41,079 bases of DNA from Bacillota bacterium. Its GTDB lineage: Bacteria > Bacillota > Desulfotomaculia > Desulfotomaculales > Desulfallaceae. Location of the stretch: assembly GCA_023439185.1 (NCBI GenBank), contig JAEXOR010000057.1, positions 1-41,079 on the forward strand, given 5' to 3'. A program made the translations under genes and the position numbers. The notes under the pieces were generated by a model, which searched no databases, was not told the origin of the DNA, and saw nothing but the letters and a program-made list of their open reading frames with translations. Shown here one piece after another: positions 7,399-15,565 of the stretch (the first letter of the stretch is position 1; the number at the start of each line of letters is the position of its first letter).

Positions 7399-8904
7399 AT
7401 GAATCTATCAGGCTTAATCACCAAAAACGCCTTTTATACACCGGATTACAAGGCTATCATTGATGGGGATGACGGCAGGGAATTTACCTGGACCGAATTT
7501 GACAGAATTGTCAACCAACTGAGCAACGCTTTAGTGGCAAAGGGCGTTAAGAAAGGGGACCGGGTGGCTATTTACCTGCCCAATTCTCCGGAGTATCTGT
7601 TCACATATTTCGCAGTCGCGCGGATAGGGGCCGTGGCCTCTCCCTTTAATATCCTATTTAAAACCGGTGAAATTACTTACATCCTCAACAACAACAGGGC
7701 CAGGGTACTGGTCGGCGCTTCCGAAGAGGTGCGGCAGAACGTCCTCGGGGCCATGGAGCAACTGCCGCACCTGGAAAAGATCATTACCTTCGGCAGCCCG
7801 CTGGAGGGCGCCGACGATCTGTACTCATTAATGTCAAAATCCCCTGAATATTTTGAAACCGTGGATTGCAGTCCGGACGACCTGGTGACGCTGATGTACA
7901 CTTCCGGCACCACCGGAAAGCCCAAGGGGGCCATGCTTACCCACGGCAACTTTGCCAGCGGCGGAGTGGTAAATGCGAAGTTCGTGCATCTGGACGACAT
8001 GGACCGGCAGCTTACGGCCGCCCCCTACTGCCATATATTCTTTGTCTATTCCGTACTGGGGCCGTTTACCGCCGGCGCGGGCGTGATTACGATGAAGCGT
8101 TTCGAGCCCGAAAAAGCCCTGGAGCTGATATCCCGTCACAAGGCGAGTCACTTCTGCGGCGTACCCACCATGTTTATTTTTATGCTGCAAAAATTCGAGC
8201 CCGGCAGGTATGACCTGAAATCATGGCGGGTGGCCAAATCCGCTGCGGCCTCCATGCCGGTGGAGATTATCTCCGAAATCGAGGAAAAATTCGGCGTTTA
8301 TTTCTGCGAGAGTTACGGCTCCACTGAAACCAGCGCCACCGTCGTTTATAACCGGCTTGGTCACGGCAAGCCCGGCGCCGTCGGACCGGTGGGCCGCGAC
8401 AGGCAGGTTAAGGTGGTGGACGATGAGGGCAGCGAGGTACCCGTCGGTGTGGTGGGCGAAATCCTGACCAAAGGGCCCAATGTCTGCAAGGGCTACTGGG
8501 AAATGCCCGAGGCCACCGGGAAGGCCTTTGACGGGGAATGGTACCGTACCGGCGATTTGGGCCATTTCGACGAGGACGGCTATCTGTATATCGTGGACCG
8601 TAAGAAAGACATGCTCATTTGCGGTGGTTACAATGTTTATCCCAGGGAGGTTGAGGAGGTTATTTATCAGCACCCCAAGGTATTGGAAGCAGCGGTGCTG
8701 GGTATTAAAGACGCCGTCCGCGGCGAGGTGCCAAAGGCGTACATTCGCCTGAAGGAAGGCGTGGAGATGTCGGATCAGGAACTGATTGATTTTTTGAAAG
8801 AAAGAATGGCGTCCTATAAGGTACCGCGCAATATTGAGTTTATGGCGGAACTGCCCAAGAGCGCCACCGGTAAAATTTTAAAGCGCATGCTGAAAGAACA
8901 ATGA
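7399..8904 (+). CDS. AMP-forming acyl-CoA synthetase (fatty/aromatic acid-CoA ligase family)
   Basis: This 501-residue class I adenylate-forming enzyme activates a carboxylic acid with ATP and CoA. Visible motifs are the P-loop YTSGTTGKPKG (about 165-175), YGSTE (about 308), YRTGDLG (about 383), the hinge DRKKDM and the C-terminal catalytic Lys in the KSATGKILKRML motif. The family includes long-chain acyl-, benzoate- and carnitine-CoA ligases; substrate cannot be told by eye. The start ATG has a strong AGGAGGAGCGGG upstream. It is followed at some distance by two CoA-transferase genes, so a role in uptake and activation of an organic acid is plausible. Its stop overlaps the 3' end of the minus-strand gene by 27 bases. 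Confidence 0.9.
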   Translation: MNLSGLITKNAFYTPDYKAIIDGDDGREFTWTEFDRIVNQLSNALVAKGVKKGDRVAIYLPNSPEYLFTYFAVARIGAVASPFNILFKTGEITYILNNNRARVLVGASEEVRQNVLGAMEQLPHLEKIITFGSPLEGADDLYSLMSKSPEYFETVDCSPDDLVTLMYTSGTTGKPKGAMLTHGNFASGGVVNAKFVHLDDMDRQLTAAPYCHIFFVYSVLGPFTAGAGVITMKRFEPEKALELISRHKASHFCGVPTMFIFMLQKFEPGRYDLKSWRVAKSAAASMPVEIISEIEEKFGVYFCESYGSTETSATVVYNRLGHGKPGAVGPVGRDRQVKVVDDEGSEVPVGVVGEILTKGPNVCKGYWEMPEATGKAFDGEWYRTGDLGHFDEDGYLYIVDRKKDMLICGGYNVYPREVEEVIYQHPKVLEAAVLGIKDAVRGEVPKAYIRLKEGVEMSDQELIDFLKERMASYKVPRNIEFMAELPKSATGKILKRMLKEQ

Positions 8905-9390
8905 ATCTTTCCCGGTGCATACGACGCACCGGTTGGTGCGGGCGAAGCCGGTAGCAACATCAGTGCCGGTTTCCAGACCGGCAGCCGTGAAACAGGGAGC
9001 CGGACAGTCATGCAGGTCCAAAGCGGAGTCGAACGCGTTTCGACTCTGCTTTTCAGATCTTACGCACTGCCCGCCCAGGTTGCTCAGGCGGCAAAACCCC
9101 AGGTTAAACTGCCGGGCTATCCGTTCCAGAATCAACGGCGTTTGGTCGGCGGAGTCCCAGTCCACCAGCACCACCTTCATCCGCGGTGACTGTTTTATGG
9201 CCGCCGCTACCTTGCTCCGCACTATCCATTCAGCCCGGTCGCCTTCGTCCGTCATCAGTACCGCCAGGCGTTTGATTCCTTCCCCTGATCCGCCGGCGAT
9301 CAGGTAATGCCGCCCAATCCGGTATAATACTGCCGCCAGCCAGCCAAAGAACAGCGCCATCAGCAGGTACGCAAAAGTCAAGGTGCTCAC
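8878..9390 (-). CDS. conserved-looking hypothetical protein with N-terminal membrane anchor
   Basis: From a GTG at 9390-9388 (VSTLTFAYLLMALFFGWL) this gives 170 residues: one membrane helix in the first 25 residues, then a soluble part. The segment LAVLMTDEGDRAEWIV...MKVVLVDWDSADQTPLILERI has the alternating beta-strand/helix pattern and the DWDS.D feature of a nucleotide-sugar-binding (GT-A-like) fold, but it is far too short for a full glycosyltransferase. A longer frame reaches an ATG at 9471, but its extra N-terminus is not membrane-like and has no clear ribosome site. It converges on the acyl-CoA ligase gene. The function is not recognised. The last 30 residues are Cys-containing and may be read-through of non-conserved sequence. 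Confidence 0.5.
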   Translation of the reverse strand: MSTLTFAYLLMALFFGWLAAVLYRIGRHYLIAGGSGEGIKRLAVLMTDEGDRAEWIVRSKVAAAIKQSPRMKVVLVDWDSADQTPLILERIARQFNLGFCRLSNLGGQCVRSEKQSRNAFDSALDLHDCPAPCFTAAGLETGTDVATGFARTNRCVVCTGKDSLFFQHAL

Positions 9391-9490
9391 CCCGTGATCT
9401 TTTACTCCACTATATGCGCGGCCGGCCTGACCCGCGACCGATTTAATTAAGTTATAATTAAAAATAATCAAAAAATTACGATAAATAATT

Positions 9491-9578
9491 ATTGTAATAT
9501 TTATTACAATCTTACTATTTACTATAGTACTCTGAATAGATATACTTATTAATAAAATTATATAGTTTATTAATTAGA
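9491..9578. promoter_or_regulatory. AT-rich control region ahead of the CoA-transferase pair
   Basis: It contains a 20-bp operator-like palindrome (9491-9510, arms ATTGTAATA and TATTACAAT, two-base spacer) and TATAGTTTATTAATTAGA (9561-9578), which matches 16 of 18 bases at 7350-7367. The palindrome is of the size bound by TetR- or GntR-type dimers. No regulator gene of that type lies in the window. Confidence 0.45.
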
Positions 9579-9635
9579 TAATTTTTACATAAGAGATAAT
9601 ATATTTTCATTGCAATAGGGGGAAGGAGGCAGACC

Positions 9636-10985
9636 ATGGCGGAAGAGACATGGAAAAATTACAAGCGGAGCAGGAACAATAAGCCGTTGCCGTTAAAAGG
9701 CATCCGGGTGCTGGAGGTGGCGACCCTTATTTTGGGACCGGTGGGGCCAAGCTTCACCGCGGCAATGGGCGCCGAGGTGATTAAATGTGAGATCCCGCCC
9801 ATCGGGGACACCGCCCGGAACATGACGCCCTTCGGTTACATGTACCAGGGGTTTCCACCGGTATTTATCCATAATAATGTCAACAAGTACTGGATTGGTT
9901 TGGATTTGCACAAGCCCGAAGGGCAGAAGCTGTTCCATGAGCTGGCGGCCAAGTCCGATATTATTGAGGTTAATCTGCGTCCGGGCGTGATGGAGAAGTG
10001 GAACGCCGGTTATCACCAGATTAAGGAGATTAATCCGGGCATTATTTATATCTCCAAGACCGGGTTTGGTCAATGGGGACAGTACGCCGCCGAAAACAGG
10101 CCTTCCAACGACGGCGCGGCCCAGGGGCTTTGCGGCTATGCCTGGACCTCGCGTTTCCCGGGCCGGCCGCCGCTCAAGGCCGGCATCTATGCCTGCGACG
10201 ATTTCGGCGGAGTGATGGGTGAGGTGGCGGTACTGGCCGCTCTGCACCACCGGGATAAGACCGGTGAAGGCCAGTTTATCGATCTGGCCCAGTCCGAGAA
10301 TATTATGCGGGCCATGTCCTGGGTCTGGCCTTATCAGCAGATTACAGGGCAGGAAGCCATGCATTCCGGCAACCGGGATTTGTCCATCTGTCCGGCGGAC
10401 ACTTTTTATAGCGCGGACGGCGAATATGTGGCCCTCGCTGCGCCGGCCCCGGATGAATTCAAAGGGTTGTGCCGGGCCATGGGTATGCCGCATTTGGCGG
10501 AAGATCCCAGGTTTAAAGACCATTTAACCAGGCTGAAAGAAGAAAACGCCACCGAAATTCTTAAAATTATCGCTGCCTGGGCCAAGACCAGAACCGCCGC
10601 TGAATTGGAAGAAACAGCGGAAAAATACGGTTTCGCTGCCGCCCGGGTGAGAAACGTCAAGGATATCGTGGAAAGCGAGCATCACCGGGAGCGGGGCTAT
10701 ATCACCGACATTGACGACCCTGTTATTGGTCAGTACCATGACTATGAATTTCCGGTCATGATGTCGAAGACCCCGCCCAGGGCCAAGTGGTCGGTCAGAC
10801 CGGTAGGTTTTGATAACGAGTATGTTATGGCCAATCTCCTCGGTAAAAATAATGACCAAATTAAACAACTGTATGATTGCGGCGCCCTGGGCAAGTGGGG
10901 CGACTTGCCGGGCCGCCGGCCGCCCGCGGACTGGGACGGCAGGTCCGGTCTGATTATGGTTAGAGATGAGGAGGAGAAAGAATAA
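9636..10985 (+). CDS. CaiB/BaiF (class III) CoA-transferase, catalytic subunit
   Basis: This 449-residue protein has the N-terminal class III CoA-transferase pattern (PLKGIRVLEVATLILGP, then GAEVIKCE). The conserved block after it has ACDDFGG at about 186-192. Aligned on the downstream ILAAL-type helix, Asp188 matches the nucleophilic Asp of formyl-CoA transferase, which forms the acyl anhydride intermediate. GEGQFIDLAQSE follows as expected. The enzyme should move CoA between two carboxylic acids. A very strong GGGGGAAGGAGG precedes the ATG. The next gene starts four bases after its stop and is a paralogue, so the two probably form one enzyme. Confidence 0.88.
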   Translation: MAEETWKNYKRSRNNKPLPLKGIRVLEVATLILGPVGPSFTAAMGAEVIKCEIPPIGDTARNMTPFGYMYQGFPPVFIHNNVNKYWIGLDLHKPEGQKLFHELAAKSDIIEVNLRPGVMEKWNAGYHQIKEINPGIIYISKTGFGQWGQYAAENRPSNDGAAQGLCGYAWTSRFPGRPPLKAGIYACDDFGGVMGEVAVLAALHHRDKTGEGQFIDLAQSENIMRAMSWVWPYQQITGQEAMHSGNRDLSICPADTFYSADGEYVALAAPAPDEFKGLCRAMGMPHLAEDPRFKDHLTRLKEENATEILKIIAAWAKTRTAAELEETAEKYGFAAARVRNVKDIVESEHHRERGYITDIDDPVIGQYHDYEFPVMMSKTPPRAKWSVRPVGFDNEYVMANLLGKNNDQIKQLYDCGALGKWGDLPGRRPPADWDGRSGLIMVRDEEEKE

Positions 10986-10988
10986 AGG

Positions 10989-12323
10989 ATGGATAATGGA
11001 AAAAACTGGTTCGAATGGGTGAGAGAGAAAAGCGAACCCCGGGAGGCCCATAGCAAACTCGAGGCTTTGGGTGACATAAGGGTACTGGACCTGAGTTATA
11101 AAAGTTTCGCGGGTTGCTACTGTTCTTCGCTTTTGGCTGAGTTTGGGGCTGAGGTCGTAAGAATAGAGCCGCCGGAAGGCGATTTCATCAGGACCTGCAC
11201 TCCCCTGGGCATATTATACAAGGGCGAAGGACTCAATTACTTATCCGAGGGCAGAAACAAGTTCCACATTACACTGAACCTGAACGAGCCTAAAGGCAGG
11301 GAAATACTAAAAAGTTTGGTGAGCCAGGTTGACGTGCTCATTGAAACCTTCAGCCCCGGGGTCATGGACGACTGGGGCGTCGGCTATGAACAACTGAAGG
11401 AGATCAATCCCCGGCTGATCTTCGCTTCCATAACGGCCAATGGTCAGTTTGGGCCTTTAAGCAAGAGCCGGATGCCGGATTACGATAATATAGCCCAGGC
11501 CAAGTCGGGCATTCAGTATATTACCGGTGAGGTGATGCCCGAGGGGGGGACTTACGATGAGTATCCCTGGGCGGTGCCCACCAAGTCCGGTGCGTGGATG
11601 GCCTGGGCGCAGCCGGCGACGTTTATGGCGACCGGTATCCTTGCCGCTCTGCACTGGCGGGAGGTAAGCGGGGAAGGGCAGGCGCTGGACGTGTCCACCT
11701 GCGAGTCTTACGCCCGTTTCGACGATGCCAGCGCCGTCTGGTACCATGGGTCCGGCACCATTAGCGAGCGTTTTGGGAGCCTGGATACCGGCGCCTGGCT
11801 GTACTGTTTCGCTCCCACCAGTAACGGCGCTGTTTTCCTGGGCGGTCTCAGGCTGGAGATGTGGCAGGCCTTTGCCGATATGATGGGTAAATGGGATGAG
11901 TGGGGTGCCGCGGAATGGCACGACCTGACGCTATTTACCAAAAAAGAAAGCCAGTTGAAATGGTCGCCGTTAATTTTTGAGGAAACAAAAAAATTCACCA
12001 GCGAAGAGCTGGTTGATATGGCTATTGAATACGGGAAGAGTGGGCGCCTGGCCCCCATCACCCCGGTGGTGGCCCCGGTTTGTTCCCCGATGGAGACCAT
12101 GCAGGATGCGCATATCCTGGAAAGGGGCATTTTGACCCCGGTCAAGGACCCGATTTACGGTGAAGTTGTGGTGGCGCAGTCGCAGTTCAAGATGACCGAA
12201 ACACCTATCAGGACCAAATGGGTGTGCCGGCCGGTGGGCTATGACAATGAGCATATCTATCTTAAATACTTCGGCTACGGGCCTGCGAGGCTGAAGGAGT
12301 TTAAAAAAGCCGGTTTAATTTAA
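10989..12323 (+). CDS. CaiB/BaiF CoA-transferase homologue lacking the catalytic Asp
   Basis: This 444-residue paralogue of the gene just upstream has the same fold markers (DIRVLDLSYKSFAGCY, GAEVVRIEPPEGD, GEGQALDVSTCE). At the catalytic position it reads WMAWAQPAT, so Trp206 stands where Asp188 stands in the partner, and no acidic residue is next to it. It is therefore probably a structural, inactive subunit of a heteromeric transferase, as known for two-subunit members such as the benzylsuccinate CoA-transferase BbsEF. That comparison is from family knowledge; the substrate here is unknown. Translation is probably coupled to the first gene by the short gap. A terminator follows. Confidence 0.85.
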   Translation: MDNGKNWFEWVREKSEPREAHSKLEALGDIRVLDLSYKSFAGCYCSSLLAEFGAEVVRIEPPEGDFIRTCTPLGILYKGEGLNYLSEGRNKFHITLNLNEPKGREILKSLVSQVDVLIETFSPGVMDDWGVGYEQLKEINPRLIFASITANGQFGPLSKSRMPDYDNIAQAKSGIQYITGEVMPEGGTYDEYPWAVPTKSGAWMAWAQPATFMATGILAALHWREVSGEGQALDVSTCESYARFDDASAVWYHGSGTISERFGSLDTGAWLYCFAPTSNGAVFLGGLRLEMWQAFADMMGKWDEWGAAEWHDLTLFTKKESQLKWSPLIFEETKKFTSEELVDMAIEYGKSGRLAPITPVVAPVCSPMETMQDAHILERGILTPVKDPIYGEVVVAQSQFKMTETPIRTKWVCRPVGYDNEHIYLKYFGYGPARLKEFKKAGLI

Positions 12324-12350
12324 CCGGACGGATATATAATACAAGCACGG

Positions 12351-12392
12351 AAAAGGGACCGGCTCTTTTGAAAAAGATGCCCGTCCCTTTTT
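12351..12392 (+). terminator. terminator after the CoA-transferase pair
   Basis: AAAAGGGAC pairs with GTCCCTTTTT over a long partly paired loop, and the 3' arm ends in five T residues. Confidence 0.75.
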
Positions 12393-12412
12393 GATTGGTG
12401 GATGAGGAGGGG

Positions 12413-12463
12413 ATGCAGGGTAAACCAAATTCTTGTCGAATTATCCCCATTAGAGGTGAGTAA
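12413..12463 (+). CDS. possible 16-residue leader peptide
   Basis: An ATG directly behind GAGGAGGGG opens a frame of 16 codons (MQGKPNSCRIIPIRGE) that ends at TAA 12461-12463, one base before the GTG at 12465 chosen as start of the next gene. This would permit translational coupling. There is no homology evidence; it may be only a by-product of the strong Shine-Dalgarno. Confidence 0.3.
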   Translation: MQGKPNSCRIIPIRGE

Positions 12464-12464
12464 C

Positions 12465-14144
12465 GTGCGCAGTGTGCGAAGGTTGCCTCACATTCTATAT
12501 AACTGGTTGGTCGCCGGGCTGGGTTTTTGGCTGCTTGCCCACACCTTTCCCCTGTTGGACCTGGATCTCGGACGGGAACTGCTGCTGCTTACCGCCCTGG
12601 CGGTGCTGGCCGAGTGGCTGGCCGTATCATTGCCCCAGGGGCAGCTTTCCGGCGGGTTCGCCATAATTTTCGCCACTTTCCTGGTTTACGGGCCGGTGGC
12701 CGCGGCCTGGGTCGTCGGCCTGGCTTCGCTGACCGGACAGGGTGTGGTGAACCGGGGTAATCCCATGCGGACCACCCTGTTCAACGCCGCCCAGTATGTG
12801 CTGGCTTTGCTGGGCGCCAACCTGGCTTACCAGATGGCCGGCGGCTCTCCGGAACGCAGCCTGGTGCTGGAAAATATTCCGCTGCTGGTTGTGTTTGTGC
12901 TGACTTATTTCTGCCTGAACCAGATGATGGTGTACATATATGCCCTGCCCGCCCGGCAGGGCTATTCGACTTTCCGGTGGACCGACGCGCTGCGCTGGGA
13001 CGGACTGACTTACCTGGTGACGATCCCTTGCGGTTTGTTAATGGCGCTATTATACGCCAAAATTGGGATCTACGGCATGGTGCTGTTGTTTCTGCCGGTG
13101 CTGGTGACCCAGTTCATGCTGCGTGTTTACGTAAACCTGGAACTGGCGAACCGTGAATTAAGAATATTGTACGAGGTGGCCAGGCGCCTGGGGGGCAGCT
13201 TGAAGCTGGACGATATTATGGCCCTGGTGCTGCGGGAAACCGGCCGGATGATTAATTATCACACCGGTGTCATTTACCTGCGTGCCGGGGAGGACGAAAA
13301 TTTATACCTGGTGGGAGCGGCCACCGGCCCCCACGCCGAACTGCTGAAGGATTCCACGGTGCGTCGCGGCGAGGGCTTTTTGGGCCTGGCGGTGGAAAAC
13401 GGTGAAACGCAGGTGGTGCACGATACCAGGCAAGATGTGCGCACCGCCGGCGATGTGGGATTGGCCCAGGTGCACCGCTCCATGCTGGTGGTGCCGATGG
13501 TCGCGGAGACCGAAGTGCTGGGCCTGTTGGTGCTGGGTGACAAGCGCCCCGGCCTGTTTGAGGACAAGCATCTGCAGACCATTTCCATTATCGGGGGTCA
13601 GACCGCCGTGGCGGTGGCCAACGTTCAGCTTTACCGCAAGCTGGAGCAGACGGCTATAACGGATGGACTTACCGGATTGTATAATTACCGGTATTTCCAT
13701 CACCGCCTGGCGGAGGAAATAAACCGGGCCGGTCGTTACAGGTACAACCTGGCGCTAGTGATGTTGGATATCGATTTTTTTAAGGAGATTAACGACCATT
13801 ACGGGCATATGGCCGGCGACGCGGTGCTGGCCCGGGTGGCCCGGATTATCGCCGGCGAGGTGCGCGGCAGCGACCTGGTGGCCCGTTACGGCGGCGAGGA
13901 ATTTGCCGTGATGATGCCGGAAACCGGTCCGGGTGAGGCGCTGCATGTGGCGGAACGGATCAGGCTGGCGGTGCGTAAGGAACTGTTCGAGTATGACGGG
14001 GCGCAGTTTACGGTGCGGATCAGCGCCGGCGTTGCCGCTTATCCGGTGCACGCCGGTAATCTGAAGGAAATCCTGGCCGCCGCCGACGGTGCTTTATACC
14101 GGGCTAAGGAAGAAGGCCGGGACCGGAGCATCCTGGCGAAGTGA
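12465..14144 (+). CDS. membrane GAF-GGDEF diguanylate cyclase
   Basis: It has about 559 residues if started at GTG 12465, which has GAGGTGAG five bases upstream; the frame is open back to ATG 12402. The first 210 residues form about six hydrophobic helices. They are followed by a GAF domain (about 235-385, DDIMALVLRETGRMINYHTGVIYLR onward) and a diguanylate cyclase domain with GGEEF at 476-480, preceded by an RxxD inhibition site. It should make c-di-GMP in response to a ligand of the membrane or GAF part. It stands between the CoA-transferase operon and comF, with comF starting 13 bases after its stop, so the two are probably cotranscribed. Confidence 0.88.
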   Translation: MRSVRRLPHILYNWLVAGLGFWLLAHTFPLLDLDLGRELLLLTALAVLAEWLAVSLPQGQLSGGFAIIFATFLVYGPVAAAWVVGLASLTGQGVVNRGNPMRTTLFNAAQYVLALLGANLAYQMAGGSPERSLVLENIPLLVVFVLTYFCLNQMMVYIYALPARQGYSTFRWTDALRWDGLTYLVTIPCGLLMALLYAKIGIYGMVLLFLPVLVTQFMLRVYVNLELANRELRILYEVARRLGGSLKLDDIMALVLRETGRMINYHTGVIYLRAGEDENLYLVGAATGPHAELLKDSTVRRGEGFLGLAVENGETQVVHDTRQDVRTAGDVGLAQVHRSMLVVPMVAETEVLGLLVLGDKRPGLFEDKHLQTISIIGGQTAVAVANVQLYRKLEQTAITDGLTGLYNYRYFHHRLAEEINRAGRYRYNLALVMLDIDFFKEINDHYGHMAGDAVLARVARIIAGEVRGSDLVARYGGEEFAVMMPETGPGEALHVAERIRLAVRKELFEYDGAQFTVRISAGVAAYPVHAGNLKEILAAADGALYRAKEEGRDRSILAK

Positions 14145-14156
14145 GGGGATGAGGTC

Positions 14157-14909
14157 TTGTTCAGGGATCTGCTGCGTGCCGCGCTGGACCTGGTTTTCCC
14201 GCCCCGCCGGGTTTGCCCCCTGTGCGGGGACGGCAGCCCCGACGCCTCGGTGTGCGGCGATTGCTCCAAACTGCTGGCCGGTTACGCCGTGGAACGGGTG
14301 TGCCCTTGCTGCGGCGCTTTCGCTCCCCTGGGCGCCGGGCCGGCTGAACCGGAGCAGCCGGTTTTCTGTCCCGATTGCCGCTTGGGGCGGCCATTTGAAA
14401 TGGCCCGGGCGGTGGGGCCCTATGAAGAATCGCTGCGCGACGCGGTGCACCGGCTGAAATACCACCGCGCCGGATGGCTGGCCCGGCCCATGGCCTCCCT
14501 GATGGCTGAAGTGTTCCGAAGCGAGACTGCGTTCACCCGTACCCGGGGACTGGTGCCTGTCCCGCTGCATCCGGCCCGGGAACGCCGGCGGGGTTTCAAC
14601 CAGTCGGTGCTGCTGGCCCGGGCACTGGGGGAAATGATCGGGTTGCCGGTACTGGAACGCGCTGTGGCCAGGGTCCGGGAAACTTCGCCCCAGACCGGAC
14701 TGCTCCGTCACGAAAGAATGCGCAATCTGGAAGGTGCTTTCCGGGTACGGGAACCGGAGCGGGTAACAGGTAAGATAATTACCATAATTGACGATGTATT
14801 TACCACCGGCACCACGGTTTCCAATATATCCCAGCAATTGCGACAGGCCGGTGCGGCTGGGATAACGGTGCTTACCTTTGCAATTGCGCGCCAAACCGGG
14901 AAGAGCTGA
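14157..14909 (+). CDS. comF: ComF-family protein (zinc-ribbon plus phosphoribosyltransferase fold)
   Basis: This 250-residue protein has the N-terminal double zinc ribbon of ComF: CPLCGDGSPDASVCGDC, CPCCG and FCPDC. The C-terminal type I phosphoribosyltransferase fold carries VPVPLHPARERRRGFNQS (about 130-150) and the PRPP-binding IDDVFTTGTT (about 210-220). ComF proteins are needed for DNA uptake in competent bacteria and possibly for DNA repair; the enzymatic reaction is not settled. The start is a TTG at 14157 with GAGGGGATGAGG upstream. It follows the diguanylate cyclase closely. Confidence 0.9.
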   Translation: MFRDLLRAALDLVFPPRRVCPLCGDGSPDASVCGDCSKLLAGYAVERVCPCCGAFAPLGAGPAEPEQPVFCPDCRLGRPFEMARAVGPYEESLRDAVHRLKYHRAGWLARPMASLMAEVFRSETAFTRTRGLVPVPLHPARERRRGFNQSVLLARALGEMIGLPVLERAVARVRETSPQTGLLRHERMRNLEGAFRVREPERVTGKIITIIDDVFTTGTTVSNISQQLRQAGAAGITVLTFAIARQTGKS

Positions 14910-14965
14910 CATTTCATCCGGACCATTTATGGTAAAATGTGACAAGATGCAACTTTTATTTTAAT

Positions 14966-15027
14966 TTACCCACAACCACAAACCCTTTAAACTGCAGTTA
15001 TTAACAGACTTATCCACATTGTCCACA
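14966..15027 (+). promoter_or_regulatory. cluster of three DnaA-box-like 9-mers
   Basis: TTACCCACA (14966-14974), the consensus TTATCCACA (15010-15018) and directly abutting TTGTCCACA (15019-15027) lie on the same strand in a non-coding, partly AT-rich spacer. No dnaA or dnaN is nearby, so this is more likely a DnaA-binding control or titration site than an origin. Confidence 0.5.
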
Positions 15028-15046
15028 GCTTGTAGCCTCTCATACA

Positions 15047-15232
15047 GTGTTCAACAGGAATTTTTTCGACATTGTGTCGGAGCTCGAATCCATGGGGCGG
15101 TGTAACGACAGGGATCATCATTACGCTATTTTAGGGCGGATAAAAGCTGATTTAAACTCCCGGGTCATTTGGGTAAAAGAGGGTAAAAAGTCAGTAATGA
15201 CAGAGCTTGACATCTTTTTGGAGCCATGTTAA
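15047..15232 (+). CDS. small hypothetical protein (doubtful)
   Basis: A 61-codon frame starts at GTG 15047 and ends at TAA 15232. The translation is mixed hydrophilic (DIVSELESMG, DHHYAILGRIKADLNSRVIWV), with plausible amino acid use and no repeats. However, there is no Shine-Dalgarno before the GTG, and the cold-shock promoter overlaps its 3' end. It begins 20 bases after the DnaA-box-like pair. It is kept as possible; no family is recognised. Confidence 0.3.
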   Translation: MFNRNFFDIVSELESMGRCNDRDHHYAILGRIKADLNSRVIWVKEGKKSVMTELDIFLEPC

Positions 15233-15235
15233 TAT
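15207..15235 (+). promoter_or_regulatory. sigma-A promoter of the cold-shock gene
   Basis: TTGACA (15207-15212), 17-base spacer, TAATAT (15230-15235). It gives a leader of about 45-50 nt ahead of the GTG at 15290. Confidence 0.65.
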
Positions 15236-15289
15236 AACCCCACGTGAGTTACATTGACCACGGGATTATTTTTTAGGAGGAATGTTTCA

Positions 15290-15487
15290 GTGTTAGGTAA
15301 GGTTAAGTGGTTTAACAAGGACAAAGGATACGGCTTCATTGAAAGAGAAGACGGAGGCGACGTATTCGTCCACTTTTCGGCCATCAAGGAAGATGGTTTC
15401 AAAACACTGGTTGAAGGTCAGGATGTGGAGTTCGATATAGTCGAGGGTGCCCGTGGTCCACAGGCCGCTAACGTGGTAAAACTATAG
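15290..15487 (+). CDS. cold-shock domain protein (CspA family)
   Basis: This 65-residue single-domain OB-fold protein has RNP1 (KGYGFI) and RNP2 (VFVHF), the usual size for CspA. Such proteins bind single-stranded RNA or DNA and melt RNA structure. The GTG at 15290 is chosen because AGGAGGAA lies 7-14 bases upstream and because the protein then begins MLGKVKWFN as family members do; a longer frame from 15254 would run through the ribosome site. It has its own promoter and terminator, so it is monocistronic. Confidence 0.95.
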   Translation: MLGKVKWFNKDKGYGFIEREDGGDVFVHFSAIKEDGFKTLVEGQDVEFDIVEGARGPQAANVVKL

Positions 15488-15495
15488 CCGCTGCG

Positions 15496-15526
15496 AACCC
15501 TGGCTGACAGCCGGGGTTTTAATTTT
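15496..15526 (+). terminator. terminator after the cold-shock gene
   Basis: AACCCTGGCT and AGCCGGGGTT form a 10-bp stem (one G-U) with a 3-base loop, followed by TTAATTTTATT. Confidence 0.9.
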
Positions 15527-15565
15527 ATTAATAAACAAACTACTCGCTCGAAAGGAGTTGGAAGA

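Noticed and set aside
14966..15027. Replication origin
   Set aside because: Only three box-like sequences and no dnaA, dnaN or rpmH nearby; the gene order comF-csp-hpf-secA is a normal chromosomal one away from the origin.
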